A stretch of DNA of 64,000 bases. It comes from JAGKXB01 sp964498835 (GTDB lineage Bacteria > Pseudomonadota > Gammaproteobacteria > Burkholderiales > Burkholderiaceae_D). Position numbers and translations under genes: made by a program. Within the stretch, counting starts at the first letter, position 1. Each line of letters begins with the position of its first letter. The stretch lies in assembly GCA_964498835.1 (NCBI GenBank), contig CAZCIX010000001.1, positions 1-64,000 of the forward strand, in the 5' to 3' direction. Below the pieces are notes generated by a model. It made no database searches and was not told the origin of the DNA. It saw only the letters and a list, made by a program, of their open reading frames with translations. Positions 52,850 through 62,134 of this stretch are shown here, in pieces.

Positions 52850-53605
52850 ATGAAAATTGCTCAGGATGTCGTTCAATTAATAGGCAACACGCCTTTAGTA
52901 CGTATCAACCGTTTGGTGAGTGGTGCGAATGGTGCAACTGCGGATGTCGTCGCCAAGCTAGAGTTTTATAACCCAGCACATAGNNNNNNNNNNNNNNNNN
53001 NNNNNNNNNNNNNNNNNNNNNNNNNNNNNNNNNNNNNNNNNNNNNNNNNNNNNNNNNNNNNNNNNNNNNNNNNNNNNNNNNNNCGTTATTTCCTGCCGCA
53101 GCAATTCAAAAATCTCGCCAATCCAGAAATCCATCGCAACACCACAGCAGAGGAAATCTGGCGCGACACTGATGGCCAGGTTGATATCGTCGTCGCAGGT
53201 ATCGGCACTGGCGGCACGATTACTGGCGTGGGTGAAGTGTTAAAAGCCCGTAAACCTGGCGTCCAAATGATTGCCGTAGAACCCGACGCTTCCCCCATGT
53301 TGTCATGCGGCACCAAAGGGCCACACGTGATTCAAGGCATCGGCGCGGGTTTTGTGCCAGACATCCTCAATACTAAAATTTATGACGAAGTCGTGCGTGT
53401 CACCAACGACGACGCCTTGGTCACAGCCCGTCGGGCGGCTAAGGAAGAAGGCTTGTTGGTCGGCATTTCATCCGGCGCAGCCTTGTGGGCAGCGATACAA
53501 GTGGCGCAAAGGCCAGAAAATGCTGGCAAGTTGCTGGTGACGATTATTCCTTCGTTTGGCGAGCGTTATTTGAGTACGGCGTTGTTTGCGGATTTGGCGC
53601 AATAA
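52850..53605 (+). CDS. cysK: Cysteine synthase A (internal assembly gap)
   Basis: PLP enzyme that makes cysteine from O-acetylserine and sulfide. Starts MKIAQDVVQLIGNTPLVRINRL. The frame stays open through 100 N (52984-53083) and continues RYFLPQQFKNLANPEIHRNTTAEEIW, GIGTGGTITGVGEVLK, KGPHVIQGIGAGFVPDIL and GERYLSTALFADL (family C-terminus). Compared with E. coli CysK, about 96 residues are missing between NPAH and RYFLPQQF, including the PLP lysine and the TSGNTG loop; they are hidden in the gap, which is only a placeholder. Real length is therefore about 314 residues. The KGPHKIQGIG-like loop indicates CysK rather than CysM. Confidence 0.92.
   Translation: MKIAQDVVQLIGNTPLVRINRLVSGANGATADVVAKLEFYNPAHXXXXXXXXXXXXXXXXXXXXXXXXXXXXXXXXXXRYFLPQQFKNLANPEIHRNTTAEEIWRDTDGQVDIVVAGIGTGGTITGVGEVLKARKPGVQMIAVEPDASPMLSCGTKGPHVIQGIGAGFVPDILNTKIYDEVVRVTNDDALVTARRAAKEEGLLVGISSGAALWAAIQVAQRPENAGKLLVTIIPSFGERYLSTALFADLAQ
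52984..53083. other. Assembly gap (100 N) inside cysK
   Basis: A fixed 100-base placeholder. The flanks do not overlap, unlike the gap at 40589. Family comparison suggests about 290 bases of real sequence here. Confidence 0.9.
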
Positions 53606-53619
53606 AACAATCAAACATA

Positions 53620-53657
53620 AAAAAGCGCGGGGTGATTTGACTCACTCCGCGCTTTTG
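53620..53657. terminator. Bidirectional terminator between cysK and pckG
   Basis: AAAAGCGCGGGGTGA pairs with TCACTCCGCGCTTTT (one G-T pair) around a TTTGAC loop, with A and T runs on the outside. It lies between the converging genes cysK and pckG. Confidence 0.92.
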
Positions 53658-53685
53658 TTTGTGTTTCTGCTTTTGCTTCTGTTTC

Positions 53686-55560
53686 TTACATGTCTAGATG
53701 TTGACCGCCATTAAGACGCGATTGCAATTGCGCTTTGGTGGTTTGCAACGCTTGTGGCAAGCGGTAGTGCAGTTTTTCAAACAATTCGCTATGCAATTTC
53801 AGCTCAGTTTCCCACGCTGCTTTGTCGATGGAGGTGATGGTGTTGAATTGTTCTTGCGTAAATTCGATGCCATCCCATTTCAAATCAGCAAATTGTGGTG
53901 ACACGCCGAAAATGTTTTCAACGCCGCTGTTTTTCCCTTCAATGCGATCCAACATCCATTTCAATACGCGCATGTTGTCGCCAAAGCCAGGCCAGACGAA
54001 TTTGCCTTCAGCGTCGGTGCGGAACCAGTTGACGCAGTAGATTTTTGGCAAGGCTGCGCCGGCTTGTTGAATCTTTTCTCCCACATTTAACCAATGTTGG
54101 AAATAGTCGCTCATGTTGTAACCCATGAATGGCAACATCGCGAATGGATCGCGGCGAACCACACCCATTTGGCCAGCGGCAGCGGCAGTGGTTTCTGAGC
54201 CCATAGTCGCTGCCATGTAAACGCCTTCAACCCAGTTACGTGCTTCGGTGACGAGTGGCACGGTGGTGGAACGACGGCCGCCGAAAATAAAGGCGGAAAT
54301 TGGCACGCCAGCTGGATCATCCCAGGCTGGATCGATGACTGGGTTTTGTGTTGCAGCAACGGTGAAACGAGCGTTGGGATGCGCTGCTTTGCGGCCAGTT
54401 TCTTTAGCGATTTCTGGTGTCCAGTCTTTGCCTTGCCAATCGATCAAGTGCGCTGGTGCTTCTTTGGTCAAACCTTCCCACCAGACATCGCCATCGTCAG
54501 TTAATGCAACGTTGGTGAAAATGGTGTTTTCATTCATGGACGCCATGCAATTGGAGTTGGTTCTGGTATTGGTGCCAGGTGCAACGCCGAAATAACCTGC
54601 TTCTGGGTTGATTGCATACAAACGGCCATCTTTGCCAGGCTTAATCCATGCAATATCGTCGCCGATGGTGGTGACTTTCCAGCCTTCAAAACCTTTTGGT
54701 GGAATCAACATGGCGAAGTTGGTTTTGCCGCAAGCGGATGGGAATGCGGCTGCGACGTAGTGTTTCTTACCTTCGGGGGATTCCACGCCCAAAATCAACA
54801 TATGTTCAGCCAACCAGCCTTGATCGCGGCCCATGGTGGATGCGATACGCAAGGCGAAGCATTTTTTACCTAACAATGCGTTGCCGCCGTAACCGGAACC
54901 ATAGGACCAGATTTCACGTGTTTCAGGGAAGTGCACGATGTATTTGGTTGCGTTGCATGGCCAAGCGACGTCTTTTTGACCCGCTTCCAATGGTGCGCCA
55001 ACTGAGTGTACGCAAGGGACAAATTCACCGTCAGTGCCCAATACGTCGTATACCGCTTTGCCCATGCGCGTCATGATGCGCATGTTGACGGCGACGTAAG
55101 GAGAGTCGGACAACTCAATCCCAATGTGAGCGATTGGTGAGCCGAGTGGGCCCATGGAGAATGGCACCACGTACATGGTACGACCGCGCATGCAGCCATC
55201 AAACAAGCCATTCAATGTGGTGCGCATAACGGCGGGTTCCATCCAGTGATTGGTTGGGCCGGCATCTTCTTTTTTCTCGCTGCAAATAAAGGTGCGATCT
55301 TCAACACGGGCGACGTCCGATGGATCGGAACAGGCTAAATAGCTGTTTGGACGTTTGGCATCGTTGAGTTTTTTCATGGTGCCGCCTTCGACCATCAAAG
55401 CGCACAAGCGATCGTATTCGCTTTGTGAGCCATCACACCAATAGATACTGTCTGGCTTGGCCAGGGCAGCGACTTCTGCGACCCAGTTGATTAATTTTTG
55501 ATGTTTGACATAAGCTGGAATGTTCAGTGTTGCAACATCAGCCTTAACAGGTTGATTCAT
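53686..55560 (-). CDS. pckG: Phosphoenolpyruvate carboxykinase (GTP)
   Basis: Converts oxaloacetate to PEP with GTP, the first step of gluconeogenesis. 624 residues, with FPSACGKTNFAML (P-loop and hyper-reactive Cys), the metal and nucleotide site GDDIAW, NPEAGYFGVAPGTN and RRSTTVPLV. The GTP class is normal in this part of the betaproteobacteria. ATG 55560 has GGAGC at a good distance; a longer frame starts at 55572. Confidence 0.96.
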   Translation of the reverse strand: MNQPVKADVATLNIPAYVKHQKLINWVAEVAALAKPDSIYWCDGSQSEYDRLCALMVEGGTMKKLNDAKRPNSYLACSDPSDVARVEDRTFICSEKKEDAGPTNHWMEPAVMRTTLNGLFDGCMRGRTMYVVPFSMGPLGSPIAHIGIELSDSPYVAVNMRIMTRMGKAVYDVLGTDGEFVPCVHSVGAPLEAGQKDVAWPCNATKYIVHFPETREIWSYGSGYGGNALLGKKCFALRIASTMGRDQGWLAEHMLILGVESPEGKKHYVAAAFPSACGKTNFAMLIPPKGFEGWKVTTIGDDIAWIKPGKDGRLYAINPEAGYFGVAPGTNTRTNSNCMASMNENTIFTNVALTDDGDVWWEGLTKEAPAHLIDWQGKDWTPEIAKETGRKAAHPNARFTVAATQNPVIDPAWDDPAGVPISAFIFGGRRSTTVPLVTEARNWVEGVYMAATMGSETTAAAAGQMGVVRRDPFAMLPFMGYNMSDYFQHWLNVGEKIQQAGAALPKIYCVNWFRTDAEGKFVWPGFGDNMRVLKWMLDRIEGKNSGVENIFGVSPQFADLKWDGIEFTQEQFNTITSIDKAAWETELKLHSELFEKLHYRLPQALQTTKAQLQSRLNGGQHLDM

Positions 55561-55876
55561 AGAGTGCTCCAATGCTAGTAAAGAAAATTTGACTTATCCG
55601 GCACGATGATCGCCAACTTACGGCTACTTAGAATTGTTTTTATGCTAGCGCGATGATGAGTGGCAGTGGCTACGGCGGTTTTGCTGCAAGAATTCTGTAA
55701 TCTGTAATCGAATCCGAGATGATAGCAGGTCTTTGTATTCGTCATCTACACCTACGCCTATTGAAGGGCTGATTAGATATGATTGATGACCAGGCAATGT
55801 CGTTACCCTTATCCTTGCTTGCAATAGGCCGCTAGGCCCGTCATCAGGATAAGTTAAATCAATGAATGGAGAATTT

Positions 55877-56361
55877 ATGAAAACATTTAGAAATAATGCA
55901 TTTTAATATTGGGGGTGTTATTGGGTATAGGTTTCGCAAGTCACTAGGCGTTTGCTACAAGAGTGATTAGTGCTGGCACGAATCTTGATTCGGAGGGGAG
56001 GCCTGGAAAATTATGCCCTGGCACATGTGAAATGCGTGGGTTGGCCCGGTATGGCTGCTGGTTGAAGCAGCCTAACACAGGTCTTGGTCTATGCGAATGC
56101 GACCAGCCGGCTCCTATAATAGTTATGTCACCACAACCATCACCGGTTTGTGTTGCTAATAATCAAGTAATTTGCAAGACTTTTGAACTGATCGATGCAT
56201 ATACTGATACTGGTTCGTGTAACAAAAAACGTTGTGCGCTAGGAATACCACGAGATGCTTTAGCTAATTATGGAATCGAAATAAAAGACGGTTTAGCGTA
56301 TTACAAAAGTGATTCAACAAAATTTACTTCATGGTCTGGTGGAAACAAACAAACCTTATAG
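55877..56361 (+). pseudogene. Broken gene for a secreted Cys-rich protein
   Basis: ATG 55877 begins MKTFRNNAF and stops. One frame over, the sequence reads LILGVLLGIGFASH, stop (TAG 55945-55947), AFATRVISAGTNLDSEG. Joined, this is a signal peptide with a hydrophobic core and an AFA cleavage site, broken by one frameshift and one stop. The rest (to 56361, open from a GTG at 55963) is Cys-rich: LCPGTCEMRGLARYGCW, GLCECD, then PVCVANNQVICK and GSCNKKRCALG. The first part loosely recalls small mannan-binding lectin domains, but this is weak. No function assigned. The 316 bases upstream to pckG hold nothing else I recognise. Confidence 0.55.
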
Positions 56362-56386
56362 CTTGTCTCGTGCTAATCGAATTTTG

Positions 56387-57484
56387 TCAGGTTGCGCGGT
56401 AGCGTTCAAGCCAATGGGCATATGGAGCGGGCAGCGTCCATGAGGGGCGCTCGATTTGTAAAACCTTTGCTGCGTGATAAGGCCAATGAGGGTTGGTAAG
56501 ATGGGCTCGGCCAATCATGACCAAGTCTAGTTGACCATCGGCAATCACCTGATTAGCGGTGATGGGGTCGTCAAAACCCCAGGCAGAGGCAACAGGAATT
56601 TTGGCTTCTTGTTTTACCCGTGCTGCAATGGGCGCCAGAAATGCCGGCCCCCAGGGTATGTCGGCTTCGGGGGTTGAGAACCCTATGCTGACGTTAAGGA
56701 AATCCATCCCTGCTTGACGTAATTCGGTAACCAGTCTGATCGAATCAACTAGTGTTTCTTCGTCACGACCATCGTATTCAATGACCCCAAGGCGAACCGT
56801 GAGCGGCAAGTGCTCTGGCCATACTTGGCGAACCGCTGAAAGCGTCTCCAACAAGAAGCGACCTCGGTTTTCCGGACTACCACCGTATTCGTCGGAGCGC
56901 TGGTTTGCGTGACGGGAAAAAAAACTCTGACCAAGGTAACCGTGAGCAAAGTGAAGTTCCAGCCACTCAAAACCAGCATTGCGGGCACGAATGGCCGCAG
57001 AGACGAAATCTTCGCGGACCGATTGAATATCACGTTTTTCCATAGCTTTAGGTACTTTGGATAAATGACCGCCAAACGCTAAAGCGGAGGGTGAAATTGT
57101 CGTCCAAGCACGTGGGTCATTCTCAGGAATATGGTCATCCCCCTCCCAAGGACGGTTGGCGTTTGCTTTGCGACCGGCATGCCCAATCTGAATACCTGCT
57201 ACAGCACCAGCTTCCTTGATGGCCTTGGCAATCGGCGCCAGGGCCTCTGATTGAGCATCATTCCACAGCCCCAGACAGGCGGGTGTAATTCGTCCCTCTG
57301 GTGAGACAGCAGTGGCTTCGACGATCACTAGGCCGGCCCCACCACGAGACAAGCCCGCGTAATGTGCAAAATGCCAATCATTGGCTATACCGTCATTCGC
57401 AGAATACTGGCACATTGGAGGAATCGCGATACGGTTACGTAATTCAATGGATTTGAGGCGATAGGGTGTAAATAGTTGAGACAT
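56387..57484 (-). CDS. NADH:flavin oxidoreductase (Old Yellow Enzyme, YqjM/NamA-like)
   Basis: FMN-containing ene-reductase of 365 residues. TIM barrel with LFTPYRLKSIELRNRIAIPPMCQYSAN (Cys near residue 25 typical of the YqjM group), QIGHAGRKA, the substrate His pair region LHFAHGYLGQSFFSRHANQRSDEYGG and MIGRAHLTNPHWP. Physiological substrate unknown; family members reduce activated alkenes such as enones. ATG 57484 is chosen at the family start; the open frame extends to 57547. Neighbours are remnants, suggesting an acquired patch. Confidence 0.92.
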   Translation of the reverse strand: MSQLFTPYRLKSIELRNRIAIPPMCQYSANDGIANDWHFAHYAGLSRGGAGLVIVEATAVSPEGRITPACLGLWNDAQSEALAPIAKAIKEAGAVAGIQIGHAGRKANANRPWEGDDHIPENDPRAWTTISPSALAFGGHLSKVPKAMEKRDIQSVREDFVSAAIRARNAGFEWLELHFAHGYLGQSFFSRHANQRSDEYGGSPENRGRFLLETLSAVRQVWPEHLPLTVRLGVIEYDGRDEETLVDSIRLVTELRQAGMDFLNVSIGFSTPEADIPWGPAFLAPIAARVKQEAKIPVASAWGFDDPITANQVIADGQLDLVMIGRAHLTNPHWPYHAAKVLQIERPSWTLPAPYAHWLERYRAT

Positions 57485-57515
57485 GATGTGCAGTTTCTTT
57501 CTTGAAAAATGGGCG

Positions 57516-57650
57516 TTAAAGATTGGCAATCTGGATGACAACTTCACCCTGAGTTTTGCCGGCTTCTGTCGACCAGAGGGCTTCGATGAGCATCTCCGCG
57601 ACTTTTGCCGAGGGCTGGGGGGCAGTGATCAGTTGTCCGCATCCTCGAAC
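57516..57650 (-). pseudogene. C-terminal remnant of an unidentified gene
   Basis: The minus-strand frame ending at TAA (57518-57516) reads GQLITAPQPSAKVAEMLIE, then ALWSTEAGKTQGEVVIQIANL. It has good codon character but no start, and it is cut at about 57650 where the ssb terminator sequence begins. It looks like the end of a protein, perhaps an oxidoreductase, that once preceded the ene-reductase gene in an operon. Identity uncertain. Confidence 0.4.
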
Positions 57651-57691
57651 ATACTACCCAATTCGCGCAAGCGGCGCTCCAACGTGAGCCA

Positions 57692-57728
57692 TAAAAAATC
57701 CCAGTAAACACGGGGTTTGCTGGGATCT
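57692..57728 (-). terminator. Terminator of ssb
   Basis: On the minus strand GATCCCAGCAAAC pairs with GTTTACTGGGAT (one mismatch) followed by a run of six T. It lies 28 bases after the ssb stop. Confidence 0.85.
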
Positions 57729-57755
57729 TGTTTGCAACTACTACAAAGGTCGCAT

Positions 57756-58262
57756 TTAGAAGGGGATGTCATCATCCATATCTGAAAAATTCGGCGCAGG
57801 CTTAGCAGCCGGTGCTGGGCGTGCTGGTGGGTTATTTTGATTGTTGCTGTAACTATTGTTCTGATTGTTATTCTGATACGGCGCAGCGCCGCCATAACCA
57901 TCATCCATCGGCGCGCTGCCCATTCCTTGGCGGCTGCCTAGCATTTGCATGGTGTCGGCGCGGATGTCGGTGGCGTATTTTTCTATGCCGTCTTTGTCTG
58001 TGTATTTACGGGTGCGCAGGCTGCCTTCTATGTAGACTTGCGAGCCTTTTTTGAGGTATTGGCCAGCGATTTCGGCTAATTTGCCGAAGAAGGTGATGCG
58101 ATGCCATTCGGTTTGTTCTTTTTTCTCACCAGTGTTTTTGTCTTTCCAGTTGTCGGTGGTGGCGACGGTGATGCTAGCCATGGCATCGCCACTGGGCATG
58201 TAGCGCATTTCTGGGTCGCGACCTAGGTTACCGACGATGATTACTTTATTGACTGATGCCAT
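57756..58262 (-). CDS. ssb: Single-stranded DNA-binding protein
   Basis: 168 residues with the OB fold (ASVNKVIIVGNLGRDPEMRYMPSG, TEWHRITFFGKLAEIAGQYLKKGSQVYIEG as two segments), a Gln/Asn/Pro-rich flexible linker and the acidic tip DMDDDIPF that recruits repair and replication partners. ATG 58262 has GGAG upstream; a GTG three bases earlier is also possible. Divergent from uvrA as in many proteobacteria. I saw no clear LexA box (CTGT-N8-ACAG) in the 154-base spacer. Confidence 0.96.
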   Translation of the reverse strand: MASVNKVIIVGNLGRDPEMRYMPSGDAMASITVATTDNWKDKNTGEKKEQTEWHRITFFGKLAEIAGQYLKKGSQVYIEGSLRTRKYTDKDGIEKYATDIRADTMQMLGSRQGMGSAPMDDGYGGAAPYQNNNQNNSYSNNQNNPPARPAPAAKPAPNFSDMDDDIPF

Positions 58263-58416
58263 CACGCACTCCTTTGTTTTCTATGATCTGTTCGTTGCTG
58301 CTGGGGCGATTTTACGGCCATCGCCAAAAGCCGCTATAGTAGCAGGTTCGCTTGTTTGCCGGCTTGTTTATCCGCAACAGTTTACTCATTCCCCCATTGA
58401 AAGCAGAAAGCAGTAC

Positions 58417-61290
58417 ATGGAAGAAATCCGCATTCGCGGCGCACGCACGCATAATCTTAAAAATATCAATCTGGACTTACCCCGTAACAAATTAGTCGTG
58501 ATTACCGGTTTGTCTGGCTCTGGTAAATCTTCGCTCGCTTTTGACACTTTGTATGCAGAAGGTCAGCGGCGTTATGTGGAGTCCTTGTCGTCTTATGCAC
58601 GCCAGTTTTTACAGTTGATGGAAAAGCCCGATGTGGATTTGATTGAGGGTTTGTCACCTGCGATTTCGATTGAGCAAAAAGCGACGTCGCACAATCCGCG
58701 TTCAACCGTCGGTACTGTCACGGAAATTCATGATTATTTGCGTTTGCTCTACGCGCGCGTGGGGACGCCGTATTGCCCGGATCACCCAGAAAACCCGCTG
58801 GCCGCGCAATCGGTGGCGCAAATGGTAGATGCCGTTCTTGCCATGCCAGAACAAAGCAAATTGATGATCATGGCGCCCGTGGTTAGCAATCGCAAAGGCG
58901 AGCATGTGGACTTTTTTGAACAAATGCAAGCGCAGGGTTTTGTACGTTTTCAGGTGCAAAGTGGTACCCAGCCAGCACAAATTGTTGAAATTGATGACAT
59001 ACCAAAATTAAAGAAAACCGAAAAACACACGATTTCTGTTGTGGTGGATCGCATCAAAATCCCATCACAATCTGACTCTGATGCGAATGGCGTTTCTCCA
59101 ATCAAACAACGTTTGGCAGAAAGTTTTGAAACCGCTTTGCGCCTGGCAGAGGGCCGCGCGATGGTGCTGGATATGGACACCGGTAAGGAATGGATTTATT
59201 CCAGCAAATTCGCTTGCCCGATTTGTTCTTATTCTTTGCAGGAGTTGGAGCCACGCCTGTTTTCCTTCAACAATCCCATGGGTGCTTGCCCCGAATGCGA
59301 TGGCTTGGGACATATTGAATTTTTTGATCCTAAACGTATTTTGGCGTTTCCTAGTTTGTCGCTAGCCAGTGGCGCCATTAAGGGTTGGGATAGACGCAAT
59401 CAGTTTTATTTCCAGATGTTATCCAGCCTGGCGGCGTTTTATGGTTTTGATATAGAAGCACCGTTTGAGAATTTGCCAGAACACGCGCAGCAAATCGTTT
59501 TGCATGGATCCGGTAAGGAAGTCATTCCCTTCACTTATTTGAATGAACGCGGCCAGCTTGTGGTGCGTGAACATACTTTTGAAGGCGTGGTAAATAATTT
59601 GCAACGACGCTATCGGGAAACGGATTCCATGGCGGTCAAAGAAGAGTTGGCGAAATTCATCAACGGCAAAAAATGCCCCTCCTGCCACGGCGCCCGCCTG
59701 CGTGTGGAAGCGCGTTTTGTCAAAGTCGGGAATGGCGAGCAGGAACAGACGATTTATGAAGTCGCGGCGAAACCTTTGCGCCAAACGCTGCGCTTTTTCA
59801 ACGAGTTGGTGTTGACCGGCGCCAAAAAAGAAATCGCCGATCGCGTCATTAAAGAAATCATTTCGCGTCTGACTTTCTTAAACAACGTTGGACTCGATTA
59901 TCTATCGCTTGATCGCAGTGCTGACACGCTGTCTGGCGGCGAAGCGCAACGCATTCGGCTGGCATCGCAAATCGGTTCCGGCTTGACCGGCGTGATGTAT
60001 GTGTTGGATGAGCCATCAATCGGTTTGCACCAACGTGACAATGATCGTCTGATCGATACCCTCAAACATTTGCGCGACATCGGTAACAGCGTGTTGGTGG
60101 TTGAGCATGATGAAGATGCGATTCGGACCGCGGATTATATTGTCGACATGGGTTTGGGCGCGGGTGTGCATGGTGGTGAAGTCATTGCAGAAGGCAGCTT
60201 GCAGGATATTTTAAAAAGTAAGAAATCACTAACGGCGCAATATTTAAATGGCACGCTCAAAATTGCCGTGCCGCAAAAACGCACGCCATTTAATCCTGAA
60301 AAACAAGTCGTTATTACTGGCGCTAGTGGGAATAATTTAAAAAACGTCACGTTCAACTTGCCGGTAGGTTTATTGACTTGCATTACGGGTGTGTCTGGCT
60401 CGGGCAAATCGTCTCTGGTCAACGACACGCTGTACCACGCCACTGCACGGCATTTATATAACTCACAGGCAGAACCGGCGGAGCATGAATCCATCAGCGG
60501 CCTGGAACATTTCGATAAAGTCATCGCGGTGGATCAGGCGCCGATTGGCCGCACACCGCGCTCTAATCCTGCGACCTATACTGGTTTGTTTACGCCGATA
60601 CGCGATTTGTTTTCTACCGTGCCGATGGCCAAAGAGCGTGGCTACAGCCCGGGGCGGTTTTCTTTCAACGTCAAAGGCGGGCGTTGCGAAGCGTGCCAGG
60701 GTGATGGCGTGATCAAGGTTGAAATGCACTTTCTGCCAGACGTGTATGTGCCTTGCGATATTTGTCACGGCAAACGCTACAACCGGGAAACGCTAGAGGT
60801 GCAGTACAAAGGAAAAAATATCCACGAAGTGTTGGATTTGACGGTAGAAGACGCACACGTTTTCTTCCAACCTGTTCCCTTGATTGCACGCAAATTGCAA
60901 ACTTTGCTGGACGTCGGATTGGGCTATATCCGACTCGGCCAAAGCGCCACCACGCTATCCGGCGGCGAAGCGCAGCGTGTCAAATTGTCGTTGGAATTAT
61001 CCAAGCGTGATACGGGGCGTACGCTTTACATTCTGGATGAACCGACCACCGGTTTGCATTTTCACGATATCGATTTGTTGTTAAAAGTCATCCATCGATT
61101 GCGTGATCAGGGCAATACCTTGGTCATCATTGAACACAATTTGGATGTCATCAAAACAGCAGATTGGCTGGTGGATTTGGGGCCGGAAGGTGGCGCTGGT
61201 GGTGGGTTGATCGTCGCGACTGGCACGCCGGAGGAGGTGGCGCAGAATCCGGCTAGCGTAACGGGGAAATATTTGCAGCCCTTGCTATGA
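58417..61290 (+). CDS. uvrA: Excinuclease ABC subunit A
   Basis: Damage-recognition ATPase of nucleotide excision repair. 957 residues: MEEIRIRGARTHNLKNINL, two ABC ATPase modules (GLSGSGKSS and GVSGSGKSS; LSGGEAQRIRLASQIG and LSGGEAQRVKLSLEL) and zinc modules with CPICSYSL/CPECDG and CEACQGDG/CDICHGKRYN. ATG 58417 is the family start; the open frame continues 60 codons upstream into the ssb promoter region but has no family similarity there. The 3' end overlaps the converging ferredoxin gene by six bases. Confidence 0.97.
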   Translation: MEEIRIRGARTHNLKNINLDLPRNKLVVITGLSGSGKSSLAFDTLYAEGQRRYVESLSSYARQFLQLMEKPDVDLIEGLSPAISIEQKATSHNPRSTVGTVTEIHDYLRLLYARVGTPYCPDHPENPLAAQSVAQMVDAVLAMPEQSKLMIMAPVVSNRKGEHVDFFEQMQAQGFVRFQVQSGTQPAQIVEIDDIPKLKKTEKHTISVVVDRIKIPSQSDSDANGVSPIKQRLAESFETALRLAEGRAMVLDMDTGKEWIYSSKFACPICSYSLQELEPRLFSFNNPMGACPECDGLGHIEFFDPKRILAFPSLSLASGAIKGWDRRNQFYFQMLSSLAAFYGFDIEAPFENLPEHAQQIVLHGSGKEVIPFTYLNERGQLVVREHTFEGVVNNLQRRYRETDSMAVKEELAKFINGKKCPSCHGARLRVEARFVKVGNGEQEQTIYEVAAKPLRQTLRFFNELVLTGAKKEIADRVIKEIISRLTFLNNVGLDYLSLDRSADTLSGGEAQRIRLASQIGSGLTGVMYVLDEPSIGLHQRDNDRLIDTLKHLRDIGNSVLVVEHDEDAIRTADYIVDMGLGAGVHGGEVIAEGSLQDILKSKKSLTAQYLNGTLKIAVPQKRTPFNPEKQVVITGASGNNLKNVTFNLPVGLLTCITGVSGSGKSSLVNDTLYHATARHLYNSQAEPAEHESISGLEHFDKVIAVDQAPIGRTPRSNPATYTGLFTPIRDLFSTVPMAKERGYSPGRFSFNVKGGRCEACQGDGVIKVEMHFLPDVYVPCDICHGKRYNRETLEVQYKGKNIHEVLDLTVEDAHVFFQPVPLIARKLQTLLDVGLGYIRLGQSATTLSGGEAQRVKLSLELSKRDTGRTLYILDEPTTGLHFHDIDLLLKVIHRLRDQGNTLVIIEHNLDVIKTADWLVDLGPEGGAGGGLIVATGTPEEVAQNPASVTGKYLQPLL

Positions 61291-61539
61291 TTTTTGTAAT
61301 TGCAAGCGCTCGTACTTAGCTTGCAATTCTTCCTTTGTCTCGCGCCACGCTGGGTTAAATGGAATACAGCTGACAGGGCAAACTTGTTGGCATTGCGGTT
61401 CGTCAAAATGTCCTACGCACTCGGTACACTTTTCCGGATTGATTTCATAAATTTGCGGTCCCATGAAAATGGCGTCATTGGGACATTCTGGTTCGCAGAC
61501 GTCGCAGTTAATGCAGTCATCGGTGATTAATAAAGCCAT
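61285..61539 (-). CDS. YfhL-family 2[4Fe-4S] ferredoxin
   Basis: Small electron carrier of 84 residues with two cluster motifs: CINCDVCEPECPNDAI and CTECVGHFDEPQCQQVCPVSCI. The longer spacing in the second motif and the helical C-terminal tail are typical of the YfhL/allochromatium-type ferredoxins. Redox partner unknown. It starts 12 bases after the coaD stop and is probably co-transcribed with coaD. Confidence 0.93.
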   Translation of the reverse strand: MALLITDDCINCDVCEPECPNDAIFMGPQIYEINPEKCTECVGHFDEPQCQQVCPVSCIPFNPAWRETKEELQAKYERLQLQKS

Positions 61540-61550
61540 AGTGTGTCAGC

Positions 61551-62057
61551 CTATTTAACTGGCGTATCCGTTTTTTCATTCTTTTGAATTTTCTCTTTCA
61601 ACCATTTTTCCACCGAAGGAAACACAAAAGTCGAAACATCCCCGCCCAACACGGCAATTTCGCGCACGATTGTGCCGGAGATAAATTGGTACTGATCCGA
61701 TGGCGTCAGGAATAGTGTTTCGACATTAGGTAATAAATAACGATTCATGCCCGCCATTTGGAATTCGTATTCAAAATCTGACACCGCACGCAAACCGCGC
61801 ACGATGACGCCGGCGTTGTGTGAGCGCACAAAGTCTTTCAGTAAACCCGAAAATCCTTCTACTTGCACATTCGGATAATGTGCCAGCACTTCCCTGGCGA
61901 TCTCCAGGCGTTCATCCAATGAAAAAAAGGGCCGCTTGTTTTTGCTATCCGCGACACCGACAATCACGCGACTAAAGATGCCTGATGCGCGGCGCACTAA
62001 ATCTTCGTGACCGCGCGTTAACGGATCGAATGTTCCTGGATAAACTGCTACAACCAT
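61551..62057 (-). CDS. coaD: Phosphopantetheine adenylyltransferase
   Basis: Penultimate step of coenzyme A synthesis. 168 residues with the nucleotidyltransferase T/HxGH motif in YPGTFDPLTRGHEDLV, VIVRGLRAVSDFEYEFQMA and the ISGTIVREIA loop. Placed after rsmD, the usual rsmD-coaD pairing in proteobacteria. Confidence 0.97.
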   Translation of the reverse strand: MVVAVYPGTFDPLTRGHEDLVRRASGIFSRVIVGVADSKNKRPFFSLDERLEIAREVLAHYPNVQVEGFSGLLKDFVRSHNAGVIVRGLRAVSDFEYEFQMAGMNRYLLPNVETLFLTPSDQYQFISGTIVREIAVLGGDVSTFVFPSVEKWLKEKIQKNEKTDTPVK

Positions 62058-62134
62058 CGTGTCTCCAATGCGCTAAATAGCTGCCAAATTGCAGGATCAG
62101 AAAAGGCCGCATTATGCCTGAAAAAAAGCGAAGA

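Noticed and set aside
57629..57904. 91-codon minus-strand frame overlapping ssb
   Set aside because: It is a shifted-frame shadow of ssb that also runs through the ssb terminator.
58263..58416. Search for a LexA (SOS) box between ssb and uvrA
   Set aside because: No CTGT-N8-ACAG or close variant was found on either strand, although SOS control of uvrA is common in proteobacteria.
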